Made by a program: the position numbers and the translations under genes. The notes under the pieces are model-generated. The model saw nothing but the letters and a program-made list of their open reading frames with translations, ran no database searches and was not told where the DNA came from. This document shows, in pieces, positions 1 through 8,490 of a stretch of DNA of 64,000 nucleotides (position 1 is its first letter; every line of letters starts with the position of its first letter). The DNA is from Palsa-504 sp963806335 (lineage in GTDB: Bacteria; Actinomycetota; Actinomycetes; Streptosporangiales; Streptosporangiaceae): assembly GCA_963806335.1 (NCBI GenBank), contig CAWDXO010000009.1, forward strand, positions 62,001 to 126,000, given 5' to 3'.

Positions 1-926
1 AGCCGGCCGTCGCCGTCCCGCGCGATCCGCGCGACGCCGGCTTTAGGAGCGCCGGAGTGGAGCGAGGCCAGTGAGGTACCGGGTGGCCAGTGGGCCAGGC
101 CAGGCACACGGTGACGCCAGATACCGCGGGGAACCTGCTCGACGCCCCCGACCACCAGGCGCTGGTCCTCGTCGCAATTGGTCATCACTACCCGGAAGAT
201 CTCCAGCATGGAGTTCGGGTAGTCAGAGTCCCACCCGCCGGTGCCGAACCCGACATGGCCGAAGACCTCGCGGTAGTGAAACGGCAGCATGGAGAACGGC
301 TTCGAGGTCGCCACGAAGTCGTAGAACGTCCGATCGTCCCAGCGGGGCACCAGGTCGTTCCACAGATCCTTCAGCGCCCTGACGTCGCGCGCCCGGATGG
401 CGTTCTGGATGTCGGTGTACCGCACCTCTTCCAGCGCCCGCGCCCATGCGTCGGCAACCTCGGTGAACAGCGGGGGAAGGTCCTCGAGCGTGCGCGCGTA
501 GTACGTGACACCCTCGAGATCGATGACCGTGCTGCCCGCGGCCTCGGTCAACGGGTTGGGGAACGGCTGGGTCTGCAGGCCGAGCATGTCGACGTAGTGG
601 TAGAAAGTCGTCGACGACACCGGGAAACGCATCCCGCCGAGTTCCGCGACCACGCCCTCCGCTCCCTCGAACTCCTGCGAACGCAACCGGCCGCCCATCT
701 GCGAGGCCTCGTAGACCACCGGCTTCAGGCCCAGCTTCATCAGCTCGTAGGCGGCGACCAGGCCGGAAATGCCGGCGCCGACGACGGCGACCTCTTCGCC
801 GTGACGTTCGGCCGGGATCGAGCCGAGGCCGGCCGGGTGCGCGATCCAGTCGTCGAACGGGAACGGGAAATCCGGGCCGAAGATCGTTACCGGGCCCGGC
901 TGTGCATCGCGGCTGCGCTCGTTCAC
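1..926 (-). CDS. Flavin monoamine oxidase family protein, 3' end beyond window
   Basis: FAD-dependent oxidation of an amine or amino acid (tryptophan 2-monooxygenase / L-amino-acid oxidase-like family). The frame stays open from the left edge to 926 on the minus strand. The Rossmann motif VVGAGISGLVAAYE lies near residues 48-61, followed by a YEASQMGGRLRS stretch typical of the FAD-binding site of amine oxidases; further on come EIFRVVMTNCDEDQ and VGGVEQVP, typical of this subfamily. About 308 residues are visible; family members are about 500-560, so the substrate and C-terminal FAD parts are outside. I chose GTG at 926 (MNERSRDAQ...), which keeps the conserved PFPFDDWIAHP leader before the FAD motif; no clear ribosome binding site. 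It lies downstream of NUDIX and SMP-30 genes on the same strand. Family sure, substrate unknown. Confidence 0.85.
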   Translation of the reverse strand, partial: MNERSRDAQPGPVTIFGPDFPFPFDDWIAHPAGLGSIPAERHGEEVAVVGAGISGLVAAYELMKLGLKPVVYEASQMGGRLRSQEFEGAEGVVAELGGMRFPVSSTTFYHYVDMLGLQTQPFPNPLTEAAGSTVIDLEGVTYYARTLEDLPPLFTEVADAWARALEEVRYTDIQNAIRARDVRALKDLWNDLVPRWDDRTFYDFVATSKPFSMLPFHYREVFGHVGFGTGGWDSDYPNSMLEIFRVVMTNCDEDQRLVVGGVEQVPRGIWRHRVPGLAHWPPGTSLASLHSGAPKAGVARIARDGDGR

Positions 927-984
927 CAGCAAGAGCCTAACGCTGGCGGTAGCCGGGCGACGAGGGGGCGCTACGCGAAGGTGC

Positions 985-1515
985 TCAGTGGGTGAGCACC
1001 CGCTCCAGGCGGGTCAGGGTTTCCCTGAGGTTGGGCTGGGAGGTGGCGTCGTACGCCGCGGGCAGGGACAGCCAGCGCAGTTGCGCGTGCTCGTTCTCTG
1101 GGCGGGCCGCGTCCGGGGTCTGGGTGGCGAGGAAGAACCTGACGTCGGCGTGCTCGTGTGCGGGTTCTCCCTTTCCGGCCGGGACGTCGACGATGACCAC
1201 GTGCCGGATCTGGGCGTCCGGCCACGGCACCAGATCAGGCAGGCCGGTCTCCTCATAGGCTTCCCGGCTGGCGATGGCGAGCGGGTCGGTCTCCCCCGGG
1301 TCGCCGTGACCGCCTACCTGCAGCCATGCCTGCTGGCGCTGGTGCCACCGCAGCAGGACCCGTGCCGTGGGCGGGTGCACTATCAGCGCGGAGGCGGTGA
1401 CGTGCAGCGGGAGGTCGCGTCGCCACGGGTCGCCGGGCGAGGCGACCAGTGCCCGCATCCGCCGTAGGTCGGCCGTCTCAGTCTCGTCCGCCGGCTGGTA
1501 GCGGTCGATGATCAT
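985..1515 (-). CDS. NUDIX hydrolase
   Basis: Hydrolyses a nucleoside diphosphate linked to another moiety; substrate unknown. 176 aa. The NUDIX box is at about residues 68-91 and reads GGHGDPGE ... REAYEETGL. The spacing between the first Glu and the REAYEE helix is one residue longer than the textbook G-x5-E-x7-REUXEE pattern, a variant I know from other actinobacterial MutT-like proteins. The N-terminal half (LHVTASALIVH, VLLRWHQRQQ) and the C-terminal FFLATQTP ... RWLSL segment fit a complete single-domain NUDIX fold. ATG at 1515 lies 11 nt after the stop of the SMP-30 gene, suggesting co-transcription. Confidence 0.9.
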   Translation of the reverse strand: MIIDRYQPADETETADLRRMRALVASPGDPWRRDLPLHVTASALIVHPPTARVLLRWHQRQQAWLQVGGHGDPGETDPLAIASREAYEETGLPDLVPWPDAQIRHVVIVDVPAGKGEPAHEHADVRFFLATQTPDAARPENEHAQLRWLSLPAAYDATSQPNLRETLTRLERVLTH

Positions 1516-1526
1516 GGCCAGCCGGG

Positions 1527-2399
1527 TCAGTGCGCGAACCGGAAGGGCGGGCGGCCGGAGACACCGGGGGTGCAGGCGAAGATGTCGCCGGCGTGCGGCT
1601 GCTCGCGCAGGTCGGCGGGGGTGAAGTTCTCCCGGGCGGTCGTGATGTACAGCGTGCCGAGATCGGCGCCGCCGAACGCCGCCGAGGTGACCTGGCGGAC
1701 CGGGATGCTCACCACCGTGTCCAGGACCCCGCCTGGGGTGTATCGACGCAGCTCACCTGCCCCCCAGATGGCGACCCAGACACAGCCTTCCGCGTCCAGG
1801 GTCAGGCCGTCGGGCACGCCGCCGACCGTCACGAAACGCCGCCTGCGGCCGAGGGTGCCGGTCTCGGGATCGGTGGCAAACACGTCCACTCCCCCGCTGG
1901 CGCTGTCGGCGAAGTAAAACGACTCGCGATCATCGGACCAGTCCAGGCCGTTGGACAGGCCGACGTCGCCGACAATCTCACCGACCGCTCCGTCCGGACG
2001 GAGCCGGTACAGGCTGACCGGCGGCCCCGGCTGGGTCCAGGTGCAGGTGCCGGCGCAGAAGGTCCCCCACGGATCGGGCTTGCCGTCGTTGAACCTGACC
2101 ACGGTTCGGTCGATCGTGAACTCGCCCAGGGGCCTGAGGTTCAGGCCGTCGTGATCGGACAGCGCGAACCGGTCGACGAGGGCCAGCACCAGGCCGCCGC
2201 TGCGGGTCAGCCCGACGGTGCCGACCGGCTCTCCGGCCTCGAACCAGGTGTGCGCGCCAGTGACCGGGTCAAGCGCGTGCACATGGCCCGGGAGGAGATC
2301 CACCCACCTCAGCAGTTCCCGGTCAGGGTCCCAGACCGGTCCCTCGGCCAGTTCGCATTGGGCCGACACGACCAGGTCGGCATCGAGTGTCCGGGTCAC
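1527..2399 (-). CDS. SMP-30/gluconolactonase/LRE family protein
   Basis: Six-bladed beta-propeller lactonase family (gluconolactonase/regucalcin), soluble, calcium-dependent in known members. The ELAEGPVWDP start, RFNDGKPDPWGTFCAGT and LSNGLDWSDDRESFYFADS motifs supply the metal-binding Glu, Asn and Asp positions, and the C-terminal VTSAAFGG ... LYITTARE is characteristic. About 290 aa, full length for the family. Start uncertain: GTG at 2399 and TTG at 2411 are both in frame; GTG is preferred by codon use, with no strong ribosome binding site for either. First gene of the minus-strand run SMP-30, NUDIX, amine oxidase. Substrate unknown. Confidence 0.85.
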   Translation of the reverse strand: MTRTLDADLVVSAQCELAEGPVWDPDRELLRWVDLLPGHVHALDPVTGAHTWFEAGEPVGTVGLTRSGGLVLALVDRFALSDHDGLNLRPLGEFTIDRTVVRFNDGKPDPWGTFCAGTCTWTQPGPPVSLYRLRPDGAVGEIVGDVGLSNGLDWSDDRESFYFADSASGGVDVFATDPETGTLGRRRRFVTVGGVPDGLTLDAEGCVWVAIWGAGELRRYTPGGVLDTVVSIPVRQVTSAAFGGADLGTLYITTARENFTPADLREQPHAGDIFACTPGVSGRPPFRFAH

Positions 2400-2442
2400 G
2401 GTGCTATCCAATCACGGGGCTGGCTAACCACGGGGCCGGTAC

Positions 2443-2595
2443 GTGCGCGTGTCGCAAGCGCCCGAGGACTGCGACTACGACTTCCTGCAGGTGAAGACGC
2501 CGGAACAGCTGGCCTTCACCGAGCCGGTCAGCGGACCGGTCGTAGGGGACGCCCATCGTTTTCTGCCTGGGTGTCGTGAGACGATCACCCGGTGA
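2443..2595 (+). CDS. Small ORF overlapping the MFS start codon
   Basis: A 50-codon frame starting at GTG 2443 and ending in TGA at 2593-2595. That stop overlaps the GTG start of the downstream MFS gene (GTGA), the arrangement usual for translationally coupled genes. The product is acidic in its first half (APEDCDYDFLQVKTPEQLAF), with codon choice that looks coding. I recognise no family. It could be a leader peptide, or the tail of a lost gene that now feeds ribosomes into the transporter. The frame is closed upstream by TAA at 2425, so nothing longer is present. Confidence 0.3.
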   Translation: MRVSQAPEDCDYDFLQVKTPEQLAFTEPVSGPVVGDAHRFLPGCRETITR

Positions 2596-4604
2596 CGACG
2601 ACCACGGCGCCCCAGACCCAGCCGCAGGAGCTCACCAGGCGGGCGATCAACCTGATCTTCGTCACGGTCATGCTGGGGATCCTGGTGGCGGCGCTGGACC
2701 AGACGGTGGTGTCGACCGCGCTGCCGACCATCGTCGGGGACCTGGGCGGGGGCAGTCACGTTTCGTGGGTCGCGACCTCGTACATCCTGACCGACACAAT
2801 CGCCACGGTACTGGCGGGCAAGCTGGGCGACCTGTTCGGCCGCAAGCGGGTGTTCCAGGTCAGCATGGTGATCTTCATCGTCGGGTCGGCCCTGTCCGGC
2901 CTCGCGGGCTCGATGACGATGCTGATCATCTGGCGCGCGCTGCAGGGCATCGGGGCGGGTGGCCTGACGGTTACCGCCACCGCGCTCATCGGCGACGTCA
3001 TCCCGCTCCGGGAGCGGGGGAAATACCAGGGCGCGCTCGGCGCCGTATTCGGCGTGACCACCGTGATCGGGCCGCTGCTCGGCGGCGTGTTCACCGACGA
3101 CTTGTCCTGGCGGTGGGTGTTCTACATCAACGTACCCATCGGGGTCATAGTGATCGTGATGGCCGCGTGGACCCTCCCCTCGGTTAAGGCGGTTGCCCGG
3201 CCGGTGATCGACTACCTGGGCGTCGCCTTCGTAGCGGTCGGCGCGGGCGGCCTGGTGCTGGCCACCAGCCTGGGGGGCAACTCCTTCGCATGGAGCTCGC
3301 CGACGATCATCGGCATCTACGCCATCTCCGTGGTGGCGCTCATCGGATTCGTGTTCGTCGAGTTCCGGGCCCGCGAACCGATTCTGCCGATGCGGCTGTT
3401 CCGCGACCCGGTGTTCAGCGTGGTCATGGTGCTGGCGTTCGTCGTGGGCTTCGCCCTGCTGGGCTCGATCACGTTCCTGCCCACCTACCTGCAGTACGTC
3501 AAGGGCGTATCCGCCACCGTCTCGGGCCTGCGGACACTGCCGCTGGTGATCGGGCTGCTCATCACGTCGATCAGCGCGGGCACCATCGTGGGGCGCACCG
3601 GACGGTACAAGATCTTTCCTGTCACCGGCTTCGCCGTGATGACGGTCGGGCTGTACTTGCTCTCGCGGCTGTCGCCGGAGACCGGATTCTGGGCCACGTC
3701 CGGGTCGATGTTCGTCCTCGGCATCGGCATCGGCTTGTCCATGCAGGTGCTGACGATCATCGTCCAGAACACCGCCCAGTATTCCGATCTCGGCGTCGCG
3801 ACGTCGGCGGTTACCTTCTTCCGCACGCTGGGCAGTTCGTTCGGCACCGCGGTGTTCGGCGCCATCTACTCCAACGGGCTGTCGTCCCGGCTGCCCGCCG
3901 CTGTGGCCCGCTCGCCCGGGGTGAATCCGAAGGCGGTCACCACGCCGGAGACGCTGCACAGCTATCCGCCTGCCGAGATCCGGTTTATCGTCGAGGCCTA
4001 CTCGGACACGCTGCATGTGGTGTTCCTGTGGGGGGTGCCGGTGGCCGCGCTGGCCTTCGTGGTCTCACTGTTCCTGAAGGAGGTACCCCTTCGGGGGGCG
4101 GCCAAGGCTGACACCGGCGATATGGGCGGCGGGTTCGGGATGCCCGACACGGCCTCGATGCAGCAGCTGGAACGTTCGCTGAGCCGCCTGCTGCGGCACG
4201 AGGGCCGGGACCACCTTCCCGCGCTCCGCGCAGCGTCGGGAACGGTGCTGAACGAAGCCGACGGCTGGTGCGTCGGGCAGGTCCGGATCCGGAGTGACCT
4301 GGGCTTGCCGACCTCCCTGGTCGCGATCGCCAGGCGCGCCCGGGTCCCGGTGGCCGTTCTTGGGCCGGCCTTCGACCACGCGATATCGACGGGTTACCTC
4401 GCCGGCCCGCATGACAAGCTCACCCTGACCAAGGCCGGCGCCGATGAGTCCGCCAAGTTCGTCCGCGCGCTGAAGGCATGGGTCGCCATGGAACTGGCCC
4501 CGGTTGGCGGCGACAAACCGGCCGCCCTCGATCATGCCCTCGAGCATCTGGCCCGCGTGGCCCTGGCCGACGAAGAACCCGTACTAACGCACAGCACCGG
4601 CTGA
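2592..4604 (+). CDS. DHA2-type MFS transporter with C-terminal winged-helix-like extension
   Basis: Proton-driven multidrug exporter of the EmrB/QacA type in the cytoplasmic membrane. 670 aa. Helix 1 carries LDQTVVSTALPTI, the loop 2-3 motif A is GKLGDLFGRKRVF, and motif C is near GAVFGVTTVIGPLLGG; about 14 hydrophobic helices run to residue ~495. The last ~165 residues are soluble (MQQLERSLSRLLRHEGRD ... YLAGPHDKLTLTKAG), a MarR/winged-helix-like segment found on some actinobacterial DHA2 transporters; its role is not established. GTG start at 2592 overlaps the stop of a short upstream frame. Convergent with the DUF222/HNH gene. Substrate cannot be read from sequence. Confidence 0.9.
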   Translation: MTTTTAPQTQPQELTRRAINLIFVTVMLGILVAALDQTVVSTALPTIVGDLGGGSHVSWVATSYILTDTIATVLAGKLGDLFGRKRVFQVSMVIFIVGSALSGLAGSMTMLIIWRALQGIGAGGLTVTATALIGDVIPLRERGKYQGALGAVFGVTTVIGPLLGGVFTDDLSWRWVFYINVPIGVIVIVMAAWTLPSVKAVARPVIDYLGVAFVAVGAGGLVLATSLGGNSFAWSSPTIIGIYAISVVALIGFVFVEFRAREPILPMRLFRDPVFSVVMVLAFVVGFALLGSITFLPTYLQYVKGVSATVSGLRTLPLVIGLLITSISAGTIVGRTGRYKIFPVTGFAVMTVGLYLLSRLSPETGFWATSGSMFVLGIGIGLSMQVLTIIVQNTAQYSDLGVATSAVTFFRTLGSSFGTAVFGAIYSNGLSSRLPAAVARSPGVNPKAVTTPETLHSYPPAEIRFIVEAYSDTLHVVFLWGVPVAALAFVVSLFLKEVPLRGAAKADTGDMGGGFGMPDTASMQQLERSLSRLLRHEGRDHLPALRAASGTVLNEADGWCVGQVRIRSDLGLPTSLVAIARRARVPVAVLGPAFDHAISTGYLAGPHDKLTLTKAGADESAKFVRALKAWVAMELAPVGGDKPAALDHALEHLARVALADEEPVLTHSTG

Positions 4605-4670
4605 CACCGTGGCCTCGTGTGGGGCCCTGGTGTTCATCCGGTGCTGCGGTTGGCGTGGGCGCCGGGGGTG

Positions 4671-6269
4671 TTACCCGGCGCGGGCGGGTGGGCCGTGGCT
4701 GTGCAGGACCTTCGATTTGTCCCGGTTCCACGCGCTGGTGGTGCCGTCGGGGTGCAGGACCAGGGTCCAGCCCATCCGGTGGATCATGACGTGATGGTGG
4801 AAGAAACACAGCAAGATGCAGTCGTTGACGCTGGTCTTGCCGCCGCGGGACTTGTGCTTGACGTGGTGGATCTCGCACGCCGAGGCGGGCTGCAGGCAGC
4901 CGCCGGACCACTGGCAGTGCTGATCCCGCAGCACGACCGCGTTGCGGATCCCGGCCGGGACGTTCTCGCTGTAGCCGACGTCCAGCGGCAGGCTGGGGCC
5001 GCCGAGGCGAGCGCCAAGCTGCCGGCGGCGCAGGAACGACGCCAGCCCGCCCGGGCCCGACAGCAACTCCACCGCCTTGCCGATGACCGCCTTCTCCAGC
5101 GCTTCGCGGCCGCGCTCGGTCGGTGGCACCGGCCCGGTGGTCCCGTCGGAGCCGGTCCCGGCCTGCCCGGCGGCCTCGTCCTGCCCGGCGGTCTCGCCGG
5201 GGGCGGGGTCGCAGCGGCCAGGGCCGTGCCCGGCCAGTTCCACGCACAGCCGGACCAGGTCCGCCAGGGCGCCCGGGTCCACCTCACCGGTCACCACCGG
5301 GGTCACCGACGCGTCGCACGCGAACGCCTGGGCCTCCTCGCCGTCCAGCCAGGCGCCGCCGTCGCCGGGGGCCACCGACAGCGCGGCGCGGGCCCCGGCC
5401 CACTGCGCCCGCATCCGGGCCACCCACTCATCCAGCAGCACCGAGTCCGCATCCAGCTCCAGCAGGTCCGCCAGCGAGATGTGCGCCACCACCTTGGCCG
5501 GCTGACCGGCCCGGTCCGGCACCAGCCCGGCCGCCACCAGCCGCCGCATCGCCTCCGCCAGCGCATCGTGATACCGCTGCTCATGACTGCGGGCATCGTC
5601 CGCGCCGGCCGGGGCCGACAGCGCATCCAGCACCGTGCCGATCACCGCCGCGCACTCCGGGGTGAGGTCGCCGGTGAGAACCCCGGCGCCGCCGAAGGTG
5701 GTTTGCAGCCGGACGGAGCGGTCCTCGAACGCCTGGCCGGGCTCGTCGTCCCCGGGGTCCTTGGGGCGGGACTTCTCGAACATCTCCCCGGCCAGCCTGG
5801 TCAGGTCCCATAGGTCCAGGCCCTGGCGGGCCGCGCCGAGCAGGATCTTGTCCGCCTCCTCCCGGCACGCCTCCGGGAGCTTATCGGACCAGTCGCAGAT
5901 GCTCCGCGCCCACGAGGTCGAGACCTCGGCGGCGCCCAGCGCTGCGATGACCCGGGGGTGGGCGGCGGCCCGGCGGGCCCAGCCGGCGTGCCCCGCCGCG
6001 CAGCCCCTGGTGACCCGGGTCCGGTGAAACAGCCACATCTTCGCGCTATAGGCACCGTCCGCGCAGTAGCCCCGCGCGTTGGCGAATGCGGCCAGCATCT
6101 GGGCCCGCCCCGCGGTGCTCATCGCATCGAACTGCTCGAAGCCCTCCAGGCACTGGGCCTGCACCTCACCCGGCAACTCGGCCGCATCCGCAGCGACCAG
6201 GTAGCCCAGCCCGCTACGCACCATAGCCATGGCCTCGGTCACGTTCACGGGAGACGAAACGGCACTCAC
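4671..6269 (-). CDS. DUF222 / HNH endonuclease signature protein (13E12 repeat type)
   Basis: About 530 aa. The N-terminal DUF222 part runs to roughly residue 320 (GYLVAADAAELPGEVQAQCL, RTRVTRGCAAGHAGWARR). The C-terminal HNH domain contains CQWSGGCLQPASACEIHHVK and the NDCILLCFFHHHVMIH stretch, giving the paired Cys and the His-Asn-His metal site. Such genes are abundant and often multi-copy in actinobacteria; nuclease activity is inferred and the biological role is unknown. I place the start at GTG 6269 because an almost perfect Shine-Dalgarno sequence (GAGGAGGTGATC, minus strand, about 6271-6282) sits just before it; the in-frame ATG at 6290 would have that sequence inside the gene. Confidence 0.85.
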   Translation of the reverse strand: MSAVSSPVNVTEAMAMVRSGLGYLVAADAAELPGEVQAQCLEGFEQFDAMSTAGRAQMLAAFANARGYCADGAYSAKMWLFHRTRVTRGCAAGHAGWARRAAAHPRVIAALGAAEVSTSWARSICDWSDKLPEACREEADKILLGAARQGLDLWDLTRLAGEMFEKSRPKDPGDDEPGQAFEDRSVRLQTTFGGAGVLTGDLTPECAAVIGTVLDALSAPAGADDARSHEQRYHDALAEAMRRLVAAGLVPDRAGQPAKVVAHISLADLLELDADSVLLDEWVARMRAQWAGARAALSVAPGDGGAWLDGEEAQAFACDASVTPVVTGEVDPGALADLVRLCVELAGHGPGRCDPAPGETAGQDEAAGQAGTGSDGTTGPVPPTERGREALEKAVIGKAVELLSGPGGLASFLRRRQLGARLGGPSLPLDVGYSENVPAGIRNAVVLRDQHCQWSGGCLQPASACEIHHVKHKSRGGKTSVNDCILLCFFHHHVMIHRMGWTLVLHPDGTTSAWNRDKSKVLHSHGPPARAG

Positions 6270-6550
6270 CTGGATCACCTCCTCGGGCATTTCGCGGCCT
6301 ACGGTTCTTGATCGTTTGGTGCTTAGTTACGCCCTTTCTGACGTGGGTTCAACGCGCACCTCATGACCCGCATTGAGTCGATCTTGATGATCAAGATCAT
6401 GTTTAGATTGTTTGTTCCATAGTAGTGGTCGGCACTGACATTCTAGGAACGCCACGCCGTGTTTGCTCAATTTCATGCATCGAGGGGTTCGATCCGCGAG
6501 AATTCTGTGGTCCGGGATGACCCAGGGCACTATGTGACGCGTGGTGCGAG

Positions 6551-6589
6551 CGCCCCGGTGGAGCCGCGGGACGCGGAGCCACCGGGGCG
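6551..6589. terminator. GC-rich 11-bp perfect hairpin
   Basis: Arms CGCCCCGGTGG (6551-6561) and CCACCGGGGCG (6579-6589) with a 17-nt loop. There is no U-tract on either side beyond TTT, so it would be an actinobacterial-style hairpin without a poly-U tail. Read on the minus strand it lies 29 nt after the stop of the small frame at 6618-6761. Confidence 0.45.
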
Positions 6590-6617
6590 TTTGCTAATCC
6601 GGAGCCGGAGTGTGGGG

Positions 6618-6761
6618 CTAGCCGGTGAAGAAGCGGACTAGGCCGGGCAGCGGAATAGGGCTGGGATGGGCAGGAAGGACGTCCCGTTCGGCAGAAATGT
6701 CGTTAAAGCGCCAGCGGGCCGCGCGGCCGGCATATTTGCCGACGGTGCCGAAGCCGAACAC
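6618..6761 (-). CDS. Short ORF or gene tail, unrecognised
   Basis: A 47-codon minus-strand frame from GTG 6761 to TAG 6618. It is open a further 11 codons upstream to a TGA, so it may be the tail of a lost gene. The product (GKYAGRAARWRFNDISAERD ... VLPAHPSPIPL) looks coding in composition, and a strong hairpin follows its stop. The HPSP segment recalls uracil-DNA-glycosylase-like proteins, but that is too little to name it. The rest of the 6270-6848 stretch holds only this frame, the hairpin and the tRNA promoter region (TAGCAT at 6828-6833 is a possible -10). Confidence 0.3.
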   Translation of the reverse strand: MFGFGTVGKYAGRAARWRFNDISAERDVLPAHPSPIPLPGLVRFFTG

Positions 6762-6848
6762 GGTCGCGGGGGCGGAATCATCGGGGCTGCTGGATCACGG
6801 CGTCGCACGGAGGGCGGCCGGCTCTGGTAGCATCTCGGCGAGGTCCTG

Positions 6849-6920
6849 GGGCCGTTAGCTCAGCGGGAGAGCGCTTCCCTGACACGGAAGAGGTCACTGG
6901 TTCAAATCCAGTACGGCCCA
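6849..6920 (+). tRNA. tRNA-Val (anticodon GAC)
   Basis: Acceptor stem GGGCCGT (6849-6855) pairs with ACGGCCC (6913-6919), discriminator A at 6920. The D-arm is GCTC...GAGC, the anticodon stem CTTCC/GGAAG encloses CTGACAC with anticodon GAC at 6881-6883 (valine, GUC/GUU), and the T-arm is ACTGG-TTCAAAT-CCAGT. The 3' CCA is not encoded. 72 nt. Confidence 0.97.
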
Positions 6921-7329
6921 CGACATTTTTCGAAAACCTGTCTAGCGGCGAGAGCCACAATGAGAGCCAGCGAACTGCGGTTTCTTCCCTTAACAGGTGG
7001 TCAGAGCGTTCGACGTTGCGGCCGACACATAGGTTTCCCCGGCGGTTTGGAGCGCCTAGCGGCAGATTTCACCGAGCGCGCCCAACTCGCTTCGCCGATC
7101 TCCAAAGTCATAGCTGGCCCCAAGCGCGGGGCGGTCCGATCTTGGTCTCGGGGTAGCAAGGCAGCCCGGAGCCTGCCCGCCCCTTCCCCACCGCCACCAA
7201 CCGTGATCAGCTCGACATCGACCAGATCCCCCAGCTGAGAACACATGCGCGGCCAGACAACGAACGTTGCTCAATGCGGCATGACCGGATGTTGGTGCTG
7301 CGCTAGGCCGTCCGGCATGCGCGGCGGTA
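6921..7329. other. Stretch with no convincing gene
   Basis: About 400 bp between the tRNA and a minus-strand small gene. Frames on both strands are short, lack ribosome binding sites and show no recognisable domain. A tRNA 3' end is a common integration site, but I find no integrase gene and no repeat of the tRNA end elsewhere in the window. Confidence 0.5.
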
Positions 7330-7623
7330 TCAGCTGCCTGATGGCCGGAAATGGCGCAGGATCTGGCGTGCGTAGTAGGTCTCCCACGGTTCGCCGGGAG
7401 CCTCAGCCGTGTATTGCTTGTCCAGGCTGACGAGCAGGTAGACCAGCTCGCTGGGCACCGGCCTGGCGCCCAGCAGGTCCGGCAGCTCGGACAGGTCGGT
7501 GAGCCACTGCGCGTACCAGGAGGCCCAGTCATCGTCAGCTCCGCCGACGATCCGGTAAACACGATGGTGAGTCTCGCCCGCCTCATGCAGCAAGCCGCTG
7601 ATCTGCTCCAGTGCGTCCGTCAT
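7330..7623 (-). CDS. Conserved small hypothetical protein (97 aa)
   Basis: MTDALEQISGLLHEAGETHH... is an acidic, probably helical soluble protein with YRIVGGADDDWASWYAQWL and a C-terminal WETYYARQILRHF. It resembles small uncharacterised actinobacterial proteins of similar length; no function is known to me. ATG at 7623 is preceded by a good GGAGGG ribosome binding site. No operon partner. Confidence 0.75.
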   Translation of the reverse strand: MTDALEQISGLLHEAGETHHRVYRIVGGADDDWASWYAQWLTDLSELPDLLGARPVPSELVYLLVSLDKQYTAEAPGEPWETYYARQILRHFRPSGS

Positions 7624-7682
7624 GTGATCCCTCCACGTCGTGACGACGGGCCGCCACGCGGCCGCCGGGCCATGTGATCTAG

Positions 7683-7991
7683 TCTGGCGGAACGGTCCTG
7701 GCAGATCGATCCGAGCAGCAGCCCGGCACCGAACCCGCCGACGCCAAGGGCTGGGACCTGCGCACGGTGACAGTGCCGAAAGAGATTCCCGAGTTCACCC
7801 AGGCACTGCACCCTCGCGGTCACCACGTCTTCTTCGGTGCGCTGGACTCCGCAAAGCTGAACTTCGCCGAGCGGTCGCTTCGCAAGCTCCCGGCCGCCCG
7901 CGCGGCCCTTCCCGAAGGCGACTTCCCCGACTGGCCGGAGATCGATGACTGGGCCGCCGGCATCGCCCGCGAACTGGCAACCGCATCCTGA
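7683..7991 (+). pseudogene. Flavodoxin-domain protein, C-terminal fragment
   Basis: The frame from 7683 to 7991 gives KEIPEFTQALHPRGHHVFFG, SAKLNFAERSLRKL and EGDFPDWPEIDDWA. These match the C-terminal half of actinobacterial flavodoxin-domain proteins (menaquinone-dependent protoporphyrinogen oxidase-like). The FMN-phosphate-binding N-terminal half is absent, and a TAG at 7680 closes the frame upstream. A GTG at 7767 could give a 74-aa peptide, but it has no clear ribosome binding site. Most simply a 5'-truncated remnant. Confidence 0.65.
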
Positions 7992-8181
7992 GCGCAGCAC
8001 ACCCGGACACGGGCCCGCCGGAGTGATCTTGCCCGTACTTGCGCCGTATGCACGCCAGGCGGCAGATGCGGATGATCGGCGTCGCCCAGCGAGCCAGTCG
8101 GGCGGGTCCGCGGTCAGCATCTGCGCTGGCACGTTATGGTGCCGTGTGGAATGGCCGCAGAGGTAACCGTCAGGAGAACAG

Positions 8182-8490
8182 ATGATCGCCCGGATATGGC
8201 GCGGGTGGGCGCCGCTGGCCAGCGCTGATGATTATCAGCGTCACTATGAAACGGAGGTCGGCGAGCACCTGCGCGCGGTCAGCGGATTTCGTGGTGCCCG
8301 CCTCCTACGCCGGGAGGATGGCCAGGAGGTGATGTTCACCTCCATCACGTTCTTCACCGACCTGGACGCGATCCGTGGTTTTGCCGGGGACGATTACGAC
8401 CTGGCCGTCGTCGAGGATGCCGCCCGGCACGCGCTGATCCGCTGGGACGAGCGGGTCTCGCATCACGAGGTGGTTGCCGAGCTGGAATGA
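8182..8490 (+). CDS. Antibiotic biosynthesis monooxygenase (ABM)-like protein
   Basis: 102 aa single-domain dimeric alpha-beta-barrel protein. MIARIWRGWAPLASADDYQ ... YETEVGEHLRAVSGFRGARL and the central VMFTSITFFTDLDAIRGFAG fit the ABM-like fold (known members act on quinones, polyketides or heme; many have no assigned activity). ATG at 8182 with CAGGAG nine bases upstream. Monocistronic as far as seen. Confidence 0.8.
   Translation: MIARIWRGWAPLASADDYQRHYETEVGEHLRAVSGFRGARLLRREDGQEVMFTSITFFTDLDAIRGFAGDDYDLAVVEDAARHALIRWDERVSHHEVVAELE

Noticed and set aside
90..995. 301-aa plus-strand ORF
   Set aside because: Antisense shadow of the flavin amine oxidase; the minus strand carries the FAD motif and family-like sequence.
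2475..4016. 513-aa minus-strand ORF rich in Asp/Arg/Gln
   Set aside because: Mirror frame of the MFS transporter; composition is that of a shadow and no domain is visible.
6778..6960. 60-aa minus-strand ORF containing GRTGFEPVTSSVSGKRSP
   Set aside because: It is the antisense translation of the tRNA-Val gene, a well-known false protein.
6849..8180. Integrative element inserted at the tRNA-Val 3' end
   Set aside because: No integrase, no excisionase and no second copy of the tRNA end in the window.
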